DNA of 56,064 nucleotides from Syntrophomonadaceae bacterium (GTDB lineage Bacteria > Bacillota > Syntrophomonadia > Syntrophomonadales > Syntrophomonadaceae). Position 1 is the first letter of the stretch, and each line of letters starts with the position of its first letter. The translations under genes were made by a program, and so were the position numbers. The notes below the pieces were generated by a model. It saw only the letters and a program-made list of their open reading frames with translations, was not told the DNA's origin and did not search any database. The stretch lies in NCBI GenBank assembly GCA_012522955.1, contig JAAYJK010000130.1, positions 1 to 56,064 on the forward strand, read 5' to 3'. This document shows positions 35,883-44,916 of this stretch, piece by piece.

Positions 35883-36051
35883 GAGTGGTTTATTTAATGC
35901 TGTAGCTAATTAGTATAATTATTTCTACAGCTTTAAACCATAATAGTTTGCAATCCTAAATTTATATCGGTTTTGCCTTTTACCTCTGTGCCTGTAGCTC
36001 TCCTGAGAAAGCCTCATCACTACATTCTTGCTTAGCTAAAGTACTGTGGGG

Positions 36052-36102
36052 TGTTACCCCAATTGTTACCCCAATTGTTACCTTTTGTCACCTAGTGTTA
36101 CT
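36052..36102. promoter_or_regulatory. Helically phased TGTTACC direct repeats
   Basis: Five related heptamers start at 36052, 36064, 36076, 36086 and 36096: three perfect TGTTACC, then TGTCACC and TGTTACT. Their spacings are 12, 12, 10 and 10 bp, so all face about the same side of the helix. This is typical of a cooperative protein-binding site. It lies 3' of the small gene at 36140-36352. Confidence 0.6.
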
Positions 36103-36139
36103 GGCCTGATGTGGCCATTTTCCAACCTATCTTTAAACA

Positions 36140-36352
36140 TTAAATAGCTTCATTGTGTTTGGGAATGAATTCACAGAATTCCAAGCATTCACCGGGTAAC
36201 CAACCGCTGATTTGTCCATCTAGCAACAATTTATATGAGTAGACTCTTTCGTTACCGCTATTATGCTGTTCATCTCTTATGGCAACGATAATACCCATTT
36301 TTTCCGAATATTTACCCTTGGGGCTTTTTATTATGGCCAATCTTTTAAGCAT
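36140..36352 (-). CDS. Small hypothetical protein under a sigma-54 promoter
   Basis: I do not recognise this protein of about 70 aa. It starts MLKRLAIIKSPKGKYSEKMG and ends with an acidic, Cys-containing tail (LPGECLEFCEFIPKHNEAI); the mix of short beta-type stretches could be an SH3-like fold. The ATG at 36352 is chosen because the predicted sigma-54 start is near 36383, which would put the upstream ATG at 36385 before the transcript. The ribosome site is weak (CAGGTGAAG). It is the only ORF between the gltX end and the tandem array. Confidence 0.6.
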   Translation of the reverse strand: MLKRLAIIKSPKGKYSEKMGIIVAIRDEQHNSGNERVYSYKLLLDGQISGWLPGECLEFCEFIPKHNEAI

Positions 36353-36655
36353 GTATACTTCACCTGACTCATTTGTATTATACATATACTAATAGCAATT
36401 TCTATGCCAACCTTTCCTATAAAACATCTTTTCTCGGTTTTTATAAATTCCCTTATCTTCCATCATTCTATCCCTTGCTATTTAATATACCTGTTTTTTT
36501 CTTATGCTATGCTTTCTCCAGGCTATGCAGGATCACTTGAACCATTAGAGCTAAGGATAAATAGTAGGCGCAAAAAAAAACTGCTGCCACTCAAAAAATG
36601 AGCACACCAGTTTTATTAACTGTAAATGGTCAAGTCCGCCAGCAAGAGCTGAGTG
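36353..36655. other. Interval between the small gene and gltX
   Basis: This 303-bp interval has the sigma-54 promoter at 36394-36409 and otherwise AT-rich DNA with no gene. A short frame at 36404-36601 has no ribosome site. Confidence 0.6.
36394..36409 (-). promoter_or_regulatory. Sigma-54 promoter of the small gene
   Basis: The minus strand reads TGGCATAGAAATTGCT, a full -24/-12 match identical over 16 bases to the one at 31607-31622. Confidence 0.9.
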
Positions 36656-38104
36656 CTAATTATTCAACCGTTGCAGGGACTGCTTAATTCGTTTAATAGT
36701 CTCTTCCTGTCCCCAAATACATATAAGACTTGGGAGATCAGGTCCATGCACCTTCCCACTTACCGCGCTGCGTAAAGGCATAAAAACGTTTTTGGGTTTA
36801 ACCCCGGTTTGCTTGATTATGGCTTTCAGATATTGTTTAATATCCTCGGGGCCCTCACTATCGGGAAAATCTTCAACCAGAGTCTGGAGTATCTTTACCG
36901 TTCCTTCCTCCTTAAGTACTTGAAGAGCTTCCTCTTCATATTCCAGTTGATCAAATACCACCCCTACCTCCCGGCTTATATCACTTAAAGATACTAAATG
37001 ATCCCTTACGGTTTGGATTAGCAATTGGTATTTGTCCTCATCCATTGCCTTTATTGCTTCACTATAAGGGGAACGGTCCAGGAATGGCCTCACCTTTCGA
37101 CCCAGCTCATTAATATCCAATTTCTTTATGTATTGCTGATTAATCCAGTTTAGTTTGTCCATATCGAAGACCGCCGGACTTTTAGATACTCGGTCCAGGC
37201 TAAAGGCACGGGCAATCTCGGTGGGAGATAGCAGTTGTTCCTCCCCTTCCGGTGACCATCCCATTAAGGCCAGAAAATTAAACATGGCCTCGGGTAAATA
37301 TCCCATTTCTCTATATTGAATAAGGGAGGTAGCCCCATGTCGCTTGCTCATCTTCTGACGGTCACTGCCCAATATCAAGGAAATATGTGCAAAGGTCGGT
37401 GTTTTAAAATTTAAGGCATCGTAAATCATAAGTTGTCGCGGGGTATTGGATAGGTGTTCTTCCGCTCTTATTACATGGGTAATGCCCATCAATACATCAT
37501 CAATAACCACAGCGAAATTATAGGTAGGCAATCCATCTGATTTTATAATAATAAAATCTCCTATAATACTGCTGTCAAAGCTAACCCGGCCTCTAACTAT
37601 ATCATCCACCAGATATATCTTATTGGTGGGAACTTCAAAACGGATGGTAGGTTTAACTCCCTGTTCGATTTTTTCCGCCTTTTGCTCAGGGCTTAGATGC
37701 CTGCATCTACCCAAATAACGAGGAGTATCCCCCCGGGTTATCAATTCCTGTCGCTCTTGTTCCAATTCTTCTTCAGTACAAAAGCAATAATAGGCCTGAC
37801 CCGAATCCAATAAATGCTGAGCGTATTCCTGGTAGATACTGACCCTTTCCGTTTGACGATAGGGCCCCTGGGATCCTCCCACTTCCATTCCTTCGTTCCA
37901 CTTTATACCTAACCAGAGTAGAGATTCGATAATCTCCTGTTCATATTCAGGTTTGGAGCGGTCCAGATCAGTGTCTTCAATACGCAAGACTAAATCTCCC
38001 TGTACATTTACTGCGTATAAATAATTGAACAAGGCTGAGCGAGCTCCCCCAATATGCAACGGTCCTGTAGGACTAGGGGCGAACCTGACTTTAATTTTAC
38101 TCAT
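36656..38104 (-). CDS. gltX: Glutamyl-tRNA synthetase
   Basis: This 482-aa class I synthetase has the HIGH motif in [20 protein letters not shown] near residue 10 and KMSKR in [15 protein letters not shown] near 250. The length is normal. It charges tRNA-Glu and, in Firmicutes without GlnRS, also tRNA-Gln for transamidation. It is the first housekeeping gene to the right of the metabolic island. Whether it discriminates between the two tRNAs cannot be told. Confidence 0.96.
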   Translation of the reverse strand: MSKIKVRFAPSPTGPLHIGGARSALFNYLYAVNVQGDLVLRIEDTDLDRSKPEYEQEIIESLLWLGIKWNEGMEVGGSQGPYRQTERVSIYQEYAQHLLDSGQAYYCFCTEEELEQERQELITRGDTPRYLGRCRHLSPEQKAEKIEQGVKPTIRFEVPTNKIYLVDDIVRGRVSFDSSIIGDFIIIKSDGLPTYNFAVVIDDVLMGITHVIRAEEHLSNTPRQLMIYDALNFKTPTFAHISLILGSDRQKMSKRHGATSLIQYREMGYLPEAMFNFLALMGWSPEGEEQLLSPTEIARAFSLDRVSKSPAVFDMDKLNWINQQYIKKLDINELGRKVRPFLDRSPYSEAIKAMDEDKYQLLIQTVRDHLVSLSDISREVGVVFDQLEYEEEALQVLKEEGTVKILQTLVEDFPDSEGPEDIKQYLKAIIKQTGVKPKNVFMPLRSAVSGKVHGPDLPSLICIWGQEETIKRIKQSLQRLNN

Positions 38105-38159
38105 AATTTATCCCTCCCTTAAACCAAAGCTAATTATAGCATTCATCCAGCCCTGCAGG

Positions 38160-39065
38160 CTAGGCTCCAAACAGGTTTTTAATCCCTGCCAGCAGATTAT
38201 CCCAGGCCGCCCTAAGTTGTTTAAGCCAGGCTACTGCCTCTTCTCCCCGGTTTTGCACTTCATCCAATCTCTTTTCCAGGTTCTGCATTTGGTTTAACAT
38301 CTGTCCGGCACTGATATTTAACCCTTGGAGTTTTTGCATTAACTCTAGCATTCTATCTATGTCCGCTTGTGACAACTTTATATTAAGCTCGGCACTGGTA
38401 TCTATTATGATTTTTCGGATAAGCTCTGGATCCCTGCTATTATCTGCCACCACTTGTTTTTTAACTTCATAAATCAACATCTGGGCCTGATCCTGACCAA
38501 TGCGCTTTCCTAAATCCGAAGTTTGGGCCATCTCCTCATGGGCGGCGAATTTATTGGCTTCTTTTAAGCTTTCGCCGCTAATTTTTTCGAATGCCTTAAT
38601 AATACCAGTTAAAGCTGCAGTTCCTGAAACCTCAACCGGTGCTGCCACTACTACCCTGGCATCCTCGATTCCTGCTGTTATTAGGGCATTAGCATACATA
38701 AAGGGGGTAATAGCACTTATATTTTCCGTCTGTATTTCTATTCCATTACCTTGGTCCAGTAACTCGCAATAGGCCGATGAAATGGCCCGGCTGCCAATAA
38801 GCTTTTCGTCCACTAACCCTTGCAGGTAATTTCTCTCTTCCTCATTGCTGACACTTATATAGTTAAGCCTTTTACCCCGAGTCCAGTCTTTAAAATACTC
38901 CATCACCCGGTCTTTTTGTTCTGGAGTTAAATCTTCTCCCAGGCTTATAACTGCTTCATCAGGTTTTGCTCCAGTTAAGGTAGTGCTTATTGGGCTCCTT
39001 AAGCATATTATTGCTAAACACAGCCCCAAAATCCCCAGCCAAATAATTCTATTACTTTTTATCAC
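38160..39065 (-). CDS. DUF1002-type exported protein
   Basis: This 301-aa protein has an N-terminal hydrophobic segment (WLGILGLCLAIICL) consistent with a signal peptide, then a mixed domain with VVVAAPVEVSGTAALTGIIK and a C-terminal coiled region rich in Leu, Gln and Met (about residues 225-290). I associate this pattern with the DUF1002 family found in Firmicutes; the function is not known. It is between gltX and ispF, an arrangement I have seen in other Clostridia. Confidence 0.75.
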   Translation of the reverse strand: MIKSNRIIWLGILGLCLAIICLRSPISTTLTGAKPDEAVISLGEDLTPEQKDRVMEYFKDWTRGKRLNYISVSNEEERNYLQGLVDEKLIGSRAISSAYCELLDQGNGIEIQTENISAITPFMYANALITAGIEDARVVVAAPVEVSGTAALTGIIKAFEKISGESLKEANKFAAHEEMAQTSDLGKRIGQDQAQMLIYEVKKQVVADNSRDPELIRKIIIDTSAELNIKLSQADIDRMLELMQKLQGLNISAGQMLNQMQNLEKRLDEVQNRGEEAVAWLKQLRAAWDNLLAGIKNLFGA

Positions 39066-39195
39066 CTATACTTACCCCCCTCCATTTTTTTTAGCTTGCC
39101 TCATGCCGGAGGGAAATATTTATTGGTTCCCCTGGGAAAATTTAAATTCCGTAGGCTTGGATGAAACCAGTCCAGCCAAAACTCTACCGCCGTAT

Positions 39196-39669
39196 TTATA
39201 TCTCTTCCAATAAGGCTATGGCCTGGGCGGAGATACCTTCCCCCCGGCCCTCAAACCCCAATTTTTCAGTGGTAGTGGCCTTTACATTGACTCGGATGGG
39301 ACTTATACCCAGCTGGGAGGCTATGTTGCTCCTCATATCCTCCAAATACGGAGACAGCCTGGGGTCCTGGGCGATAATGGTACTGTCTATATTATTAACC
39401 CGATAACCCGCCTCTCCCAAGCGAGAATTCACTTGGGCCAAGAGCAGCAGGCTGTTTATATTCTTATAAGCTGGATCAGTATCGGGGAAATGTTGGCCGA
39501 TATCCCCCAGACCAGCAGCCCCCAACAGAGCATCACATACTGCATGCAGCAACACGTCCGCATCAGAGTGTCCTAACAAGCCCTTAGCAAAGGGTATCTC
39601 AACTCCGCCCAAAACCAGTCTCCTGCCTGGGTGCAGACTATGTACGTCATATCCAATTCCTATCCGCAA
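39196..39669 (-). CDS. ispF: 2-C-methyl-D-erythritol 2,4-cyclodiphosphate synthase
   Basis: This 157-aa enzyme makes the cyclic diphosphate of the non-mevalonate isoprenoid pathway. The metal-binding GIGYDVHSL is at the N-terminus, with [20 protein letters not shown] (about residues 33-52) and the C-terminal [19 protein letters not shown]. It is right downstream of ispD, a usual pairing. Confidence 0.97.
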   Translation of the reverse strand: MRIGIGYDVHSLHPGRRLVLGGVEIPFAKGLLGHSDADVLLHAVCDALLGAAGLGDIGQHFPDTDPAYKNINSLLLLAQVNSRLGEAGYRVNNIDSTIIAQDPRLSPYLEDMRSNIASQLGISPIRVNVKATTTEKLGFEGRGEGISAQAIALLEEI

Positions 39670-39705
39670 GGACTTACCCTCCTTTGGCTGCTGGGCAGCC
39701 CCATT

Positions 39706-40389
39706 TTACAGCAATGCCCCCGCTACTCTCAAGTCCTCCGGAGTGGTTATCTTAAGATTGCGAGGATCACCGGCAACCACTTTAACCCGGCCCCCATAGC
39801 GCTCAAAGATGCTGGCATCATCAGTGCCATAAGCTCCATCAGCATAAGCCATCCGGTAAGCATTTATAAGCATGGACAGATTAAAAACCTGGGGAGTCTG
39901 AACCGCCATTATTTGCGAGCGATCTAGAGTATTTACCACCCATCCTTGTGAATCCACTGTTTTCAAGGTGTCCCGGGCCCAAAGGCCTGGAATGGCAGCT
40001 CCCCAGCTTTGAGCCGCCAGCAGCAATTCCTGCAATAAACTGGCGGTTAAAAAGGGTCGGGCTCCGTCATGAATTGCTACCCATCCCTCCACATCCCCTA
40101 GAGCCATCAGACCGGCCCAAACGGAATCCTGTCTTTCCTGGCCTCCGGGAATAACGGATCTAACTTTGTTATAGGCATATTTTTGGATAACTTCTTCCTG
40201 GCAGTATTCAATTTCAGCGGAATTGGCTACCACTACTATATCCGTAACAGCTGGAAAAGCATCCAATATATCCAGGGAATAGGCCAATATCGGTCGACCC
40301 TTAATCAGCATATAGGGCTTGTTAATCTTGCTATTCATTCTACGGCTCAAGCCAGCAGCCGCAATAATCACCTTCACTGGTTTACCCAC
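39706..40389 (-). CDS. ispD: 2-C-methyl-D-erythritol 4-phosphate cytidylyltransferase
   Basis: This 227-aa nucleotidyltransferase has the N-terminal VIIAAAGLSRRMNSKINKPY for CTP binding and the VAIHDGARPFL motif near residue 105. The late QTPQVFNL and GTDDASIFE stretches are conserved. It makes CDP-methylerythritol. It is next to the YacL-type gene and ispF, as in many Firmicutes. Confidence 0.96.
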   Translation of the reverse strand: MGKPVKVIIAAAGLSRRMNSKINKPYMLIKGRPILAYSLDILDAFPAVTDIVVVANSAEIEYCQEEVIQKYAYNKVRSVIPGGQERQDSVWAGLMALGDVEGWVAIHDGARPFLTASLLQELLLAAQSWGAAIPGLWARDTLKTVDSQGWVVNTLDRSQIMAVQTPQVFNLSMLINAYRMAYADGAYGTDDASIFERYGGRVKVVAGDPRNLKITTPEDLRVAGALL

Positions 40390-40438
40390 CTCCCCCTATT
40401 GGTTATAGCGGCCCAAGAAAGAAGAACTCGGATTTTTT

Positions 40439-41557
40439 TTATCCGTATAGATTTACCTCCGCTGAATCACACAGATTATTGCCAACCCCTGCCTCGCTTC
40501 TAGTTTCTCTAGCTTTTCGGGTAAATATCATGCGTCCGGCTGCGGTCTGGAATACACTGGTTACCACCACTTCCAAATCCTGTCCTATTTCATGGCTCGC
40601 CTCTTCAACTACCACCATAGTGCCATCTTCCAGATATCCGATTCCCTGACCGCACTCCTTACCTTCCTTGATAATGGCTACCTGCATAGTTTCACCGGGG
40701 TAAACTATTACTTTAACGGCGTTGGCCAGTTCATTGATATTTAAAACAGTAATCCCCTGTAGTTCAGCTACCTTATTAAGATTGTAATCGGTGGTTATAA
40801 TGCTGGCCTTTAATTGTTTACACAAAGCTACCAGCTTGCCATCCACATCTTTTTCTCCTTCAATGTCCGTTTCAATTATATCAATTTTTATACTGGAATG
40901 TTTCTTCATTTTGGACAAGAGCTCCAATCCCCGGCGCCCTTTATTGCGTCTAATAGCATCGGAAGAGTCCGCTATATGCTGAAGTTCCTCTATGACAAAG
41001 GTAGGAACTACAATGGGCCCCTGCAGAAACTTACTTAAGCATACATCATATATGCGTCCATCGATAATAGCACTGGTATCCAGAACCTTATAGCCTTCTT
41101 GCCATTCCTGGTCTCCCCAGGAAAGCTGTTGGTTGCCTCTGTGCAGGGAAATACTATGGAAAACATCAAAAGCACGTCGGGTGCCAATTTTGAGCCCCAA
41201 CCATACACAAAACACAAATACCAGCAAGGCCAGATAGCTTCCCGCTCCCCGCAGGACTGAAAGGGGAAAACTGCAAAGTACCCCTACCAGTATCCCCATA
41301 AGCAGCCCCGCCATTCCGCAGATAATTACTTCAATGGCGGTATCATCCAGCCTCTGGTTCAAATTGCTGGTCAATCTCTTCCCCGTATCCAGAAGCCAAT
41401 TTACCGCCACATATGATAAAGCAGCACCTACCAAGGCAATACCTGCCACCCAAGGAAGACTCAGCTTCAGTATTAGCTGTATGAGATAGGCCACCCAGGC
41501 TCCAATGAGCAGGGCCATGATAAATAAGTTCCTGGAAATTAATAGTTTATTATACAT
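40439..41557 (-). CDS. PIN/TRAM-domain membrane protein (YacL-like)
   Basis: This protein of about 372 aa has four N-terminal membrane helices (about residues 1-140), a PIN domain starting YKVLDTSAIIDGRIYDVC near 160 and a C-terminal TRAM domain (about 300-360) with EGKECGQGIGYLEDGTMVVV. PIN domains are RNases or DNA-binding; the function of YacL is not settled. The ATG at 41557 follows GGAGG. It precedes ispD on the same strand, as in B. subtilis. Confidence 0.92.
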   Translation of the reverse strand: MYNKLLISRNLFIMALLIGAWVAYLIQLILKLSLPWVAGIALVGAALSYVAVNWLLDTGKRLTSNLNQRLDDTAIEVIICGMAGLLMGILVGVLCSFPLSVLRGAGSYLALLVFVFCVWLGLKIGTRRAFDVFHSISLHRGNQQLSWGDQEWQEGYKVLDTSAIIDGRIYDVCLSKFLQGPIVVPTFVIEELQHIADSSDAIRRNKGRRGLELLSKMKKHSSIKIDIIETDIEGEKDVDGKLVALCKQLKASIITTDYNLNKVAELQGITVLNINELANAVKVIVYPGETMQVAIIKEGKECGQGIGYLEDGTMVVVEEASHEIGQDLEVVVTSVFQTAAGRMIFTRKARETRSEAGVGNNLCDSAEVNLYG

Positions 41558-41749
41558 ATTATGCACCTCCATACTTATATTCTGATATTCTAAGCCGGCT
41601 ATTATACATAAAGATATAATAGCCAGCCCAGTAAAAAGTCGAATTAAGTAAGAAGAGCAGTGAGTCCTAGAGCGAGCCTAAATTGACAAACATTCTCCCC
41701 CGGAGCTATAATTAATAAAATCACAGAATTAAAGGGGGGCAGGTCTTTC

Positions 41750-42148
41750 GTGAAGGACTTGATTTGTGATGAGTTTCAGAATGTAGTAGGGGACTTACTC
41801 ATAAGACACCGAAGCATCCTGGACATCCTTTCTAAATTATCTGAATCTACCAGCCGAGTAAATAGAGCAATAGTTAAATCCATCACCGACTGTGGTTGTG
41901 TTTCCATTAATGCTGAGAAAGTTCAAGTTCCTGAGCATATTGATTCCTTTGAAGAATTGAAAAAATGTCTGGATAATCACCTTCGGGGAGAGCTATGTTC
42001 CAATTGCGAAGATGTAATAGTTTCTGAGATGGGTAAACTACTATTTTATTCAGCGGCTTTATGCAATACCCTTGATTTAAACCTCTACGATGTATTCCTG
42101 GAAGAATATAAAAAGGCCAGTACCCTAGGGGTATTTAATTTAACTTAA
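41750..42148 (+). CDS. Conserved clostridial protein with CxC and CxxC motifs
   Basis: This 132-aa protein starts with GTG at 41750, with AGG-rich DNA before it. It has two pairs of cysteines, CGC at residues 48-50 and CSNC at 83-86, that may bind a metal, plus helical sequence on both sides. I recall similar clostridial proteins (possibly annotated DUF1573), but have not checked. It is the only plus-strand gene in this housekeeping part, divergent from the YacL-like gene and convergent with disA. Function unknown. Confidence 0.8.
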   Translation: MKDLICDEFQNVVGDLLIRHRSILDILSKLSESTSRVNRAIVKSITDCGCVSINAEKVQVPEHIDSFEELKKCLDNHLRGELCSNCEDVIVSEMGKLLFYSAALCNTLDLNLYDVFLEEYKKASTLGVFNLT

Positions 42149-42217
42149 GTTTTATTGAACTGATGTAAGCAGGGGACTCTTCTTAAGAAGTCAATGGGCA
42201 GTTTTAAGAGCACAGAG

Positions 42218-42255
42218 AAGGCTCAACTATCTATTGTAAAAGATAGTTGAGCCTT
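42218..42255. terminator. Hairpin between convergent genes
   Basis: AAGGCTCAACTATCT and AGATAGTTGAGCCTT form a perfect 15-bp stem around an 8-nt loop. It lies between the plus-strand 41750-42148 gene and disA. T tracts on either side are weak. Confidence 0.7.
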
Positions 42256-42322
42256 TAAAACAAGCTTAAGTTAGAGTTAATCATGGCGATGTAATAGGAG
42301 AACTTCCCCTTGTTACATGCTC

Positions 42323-43402
42323 TTACATCATATATTCCAGCAAGAGTTGTTCCTGCATACGTTTTAAGCCATTTTTTATGTACTTGGCCCTTACCTCGCC
42401 GATGCCTTCAACATCATCCAGTTCGGCTATACTAGCCTTTAACACATCACTTAGAAGATTAAAGCGGCCCATTAGATTATCGATAACTGTCACCGGCAAG
42501 CGGGGTAGTTTCTGTAACATCCGATAGCCTCGGGGAGAAATGGGTTGTTCCATATGACTGCTGGCAGTACCCAGGGCTAAATTCCTGGATATGAAAATGG
42601 AATCCGATATATCTTCTTCAAAGGCTTTTAATAAATTGTCCATAATTTCCCGGGGCGTTTTATCCTGATTCTTGGAATAGTCCTGAATAATATAAAGTGC
42701 TTCTTCTTCTACATTGGCGGTCATTTCATCCAGCTGCATTTTGACCAGCCGGCCTTCGACTCCTAATTCGGCGATATAATTTTCTATTTCTTTAGCTATA
42801 TTTAATACTCTTATCCCTCTTTTTAGCACTTCGCATACTTCAGAAACAGTAACCATATCTTCAAATTCCAGTCCTCCCAGCCGCTGCATTTCCTTAAACA
42901 AGACATTGCGGTATTTTTCCAAGGTTTGCAGGGCTTGATTGGCCTTAATCAAAATGGGTTCTATGTCTCGCAGGCGAAAAGTAATATTACCCTGATATAG
43001 AGTTACTACTTTGCGACGCTGGGATATGGCTACTACCAATTGCCCAGTCTGCAGAGCTACTCTTTGCGCAGTTCGATGCCTGATTCCAGTTTCATCAGAG
43101 GGTAGCTGGGGATCTGGGTCTAGCTGAGCATTGGCTATTAGTATACGTGAAGCATCAGAGTTCATAACGATGGCTCCATCCATTTTAGCCAGTTCATATA
43201 AACGGGCCGGAGAATATTCACAGTCTATGTAAAATCCACCGCTTACCAAATCCATTAATGGCGGTGAATTACCTACCACCACCATGCCCCCGGTATTGGC
43301 CTGCAGAATGTTTTCCACCCCAATCCGGAAAATACTGCCCGGTGCCAGCATTTTAAGATATTTGCGGAATTCTCCTTTATAGATTTCTTCCACCCCAATC
43401 AC
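42323..43402 (-). CDS. disA: DNA integrity scanning diadenylate cyclase
   Basis: This 359-aa protein makes c-di-AMP and monitors DNA branch points. The DAC domain motifs are MDGAIVMNSDASRILIANAQ (about residues 74-93) and GIRHRTAQRVAL (about 106-117). The C-terminal part holds HhH elements (LDDVEGIGEVRAKYIKNGL). It overlaps radA by 4 bp, the conserved radA-disA order. Confidence 0.97.
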   Translation of the reverse strand: MIGVEEIYKGEFRKYLKMLAPGSIFRIGVENILQANTGGMVVVGNSPPLMDLVSGGFYIDCEYSPARLYELAKMDGAIVMNSDASRILIANAQLDPDPQLPSDETGIRHRTAQRVALQTGQLVVAISQRRKVVTLYQGNITFRLRDIEPILIKANQALQTLEKYRNVLFKEMQRLGGLEFEDMVTVSEVCEVLKRGIRVLNIAKEIENYIAELGVEGRLVKMQLDEMTANVEEEALYIIQDYSKNQDKTPREIMDNLLKAFEEDISDSIFISRNLALGTASSHMEQPISPRGYRMLQKLPRLPVTVIDNLMGRFNLLSDVLKASIAELDDVEGIGEVRAKYIKNGLKRMQEQLLLEYMM

Positions 43403-44742
43403 CCCTTATTGATAAATTCTATTAAATCATCCAATGATGCCAGTGGATAAACTTCAATTTCATTGCTGCTCCAATTGCCGGCCCCGATAGGAACTGCCGC
43501 CCGTTTATATCCAAGTCTAATGGCCTCTTTTAAACGGGATTCCAAATAAGCCGCCGAACGGACCTGGCCAGATAAGCCCAGTTCTCCAATAAATATGGTG
43601 TGGGCAGGAAGAAGGTGATTCTTATAACTTGATATAATAGCTGCCGCAATACCTAGATCGGCAGCCGGATCTTTGATAAATAGCCCCCCACTTATTCTAA
43701 GGTATACATCCTGCTCCGATAAATTATATCCCTGTAACTTCTCCAGAACCGCAATAATTAAGGATAAACGATTATTGTCAATACCAGCTGCCATTCGGCG
43801 AGAATACCCAGGACCGGATAAAGACACCAAAGCCTGAGCTTCTATCAATAATGGCCTGCTTCCTTCGTAGCTGGAAGTAATGGCGGTACCTATAGAATTT
43901 CCAGACCCCAGCAGTAAATCAGCAGGATCCAAGACCTCAACCAAGCCCTCACTTCTCATCTCCATCAATCCTATTTCATTAGTTGAACCGAAACGGTTTT
44001 TTATTCCTCTGAGCAAGCGGAAATAATTATTGTTATCTCCTTCAAAATATACAACTACATCAACCATGTGTTCCAATACCCGGGGTCCAGCAATGACACC
44101 GTCTTTGGTTACATGTCCGATTAGAAAAAAAGCTTTCTCCGTTTTCTTGGCTATCTCGGTTATACGGGCTGTGCATTCTCTCAGCTGAGCTACACTACCG
44201 GGAATAGAAGCTATGCTACTGGAATATACGGTTTGAATAGAATCAACAATAATCAAGGCCGGATCAATTTCCTGGATATATTCTTCCAGCAGTTCTATTT
44301 CCTGTTCGTTTAACAAATAAATATTGGGGTTGTTTATATTTAGCCGCAGTGAGCGTAATCGAATCTGTTTTAGAGATTCTTCTCCGGACAAATAAATGAT
44401 CTTTTCTGCCCTTTGACCAATGTTATTAGCTACCTGTAATAGGAGGGTAGATTTGCCTATGCCCGGATCTCCCCCCAGAAGCACTATGGAGCCTGGAACT
44501 ATGCCCCCTCCCAGCACTCGGTCCAGTTCAGCCACTCCGCTGCTAAACCTCTTAATATCCCGACTGGAAATGGAGGTAAGTGGAACTGCCTCGATAAGTT
44601 TAGCTTTTTTTTGAGACGTTTTTTTCTCAACTATGCTTTCCACCATAGTATTCCAGGACCCACATCCTGGACATTTGCCCAACCACTTCAGACTTTCATG
44701 GGCACATTCATTACAGATAAATTTACTATTAATTTTCCCCAT
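43399..44742 (-). CDS. radA: DNA repair protein RadA
   Basis: This 447-aa RecA-like protein has a four-cysteine zinc finger at the start (CNECAHESLKWLGKCPGCGSW), Walker A GGDPGIGKST near residue 90, the RadA-specific KNRFGS motif and a C-terminal Lon-like domain. It acts as a branch-migration helicase in recombination. Its first 80 bp face the clpC terminator. The gene is followed directly by disA. Confidence 0.97.
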   Translation of the reverse strand: MGKINSKFICNECAHESLKWLGKCPGCGSWNTMVESIVEKKTSQKKAKLIEAVPLTSISSRDIKRFSSGVAELDRVLGGGIVPGSIVLLGGDPGIGKSTLLLQVANNIGQRAEKIIYLSGEESLKQIRLRSLRLNINNPNIYLLNEQEIELLEEYIQEIDPALIIVDSIQTVYSSSIASIPGSVAQLRECTARITEIAKKTEKAFFLIGHVTKDGVIAGPRVLEHMVDVVVYFEGDNNNYFRLLRGIKNRFGSTNEIGLMEMRSEGLVEVLDPADLLLGSGNSIGTAITSSYEGSRPLLIEAQALVSLSGPGYSRRMAAGIDNNRLSLIIAVLEKLQGYNLSEQDVYLRISGGLFIKDPAADLGIAAAIISSYKNHLLPAHTIFIGELGLSGQVRSAAYLESRLKEAIRLGYKRAAVPIGAGNWSSNEIEVYPLASLDDLIEFINKG

Positions 44743-44875
44743 ATTGCTCTCCTTATTAGAACATTATACCCTAAAGCCCCACAACAATATTGTAGAAGTT
44801 ACGAGTATCTGAATTATATTACCCAATTATATTTTAATTTTCGCTCTCACCAGGGAGAAAGTAGTCAATTTAAAA

Positions 44876-44895
44876 GGGACCACAGTTGTGGTCCC
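44876..44895 (-). terminator. Terminator of the ctsR-clpC operon
   Basis: GGGACCACA and TGTGGTCCC form a 9-bp stem. On the minus strand it is followed by TTTTAAAT. It is 22 bp beyond the clpC stop. Confidence 0.85.
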
Positions 44896-44916
44896 TCAGC
44901 CTATCTCAACGACAAT

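Larger units (their letters stand above)
34633..36139. other. 1.5-kb interval with promoters, tandem array and nested palindromes
   Basis: No protein gene is seen in this 1,507-bp interval. It contains two divergent sigma-54 promoters (34853-34868 minus, 35106-35121 plus) with a dyad midway (34977-34996), a strong hairpin (35198-35228), a 47-bp tandem array (35313-35711), nested palindromes (35771-35882) and phased TGTTACC repeats (36052-36102). Each is listed separately. Confidence 0.8.
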
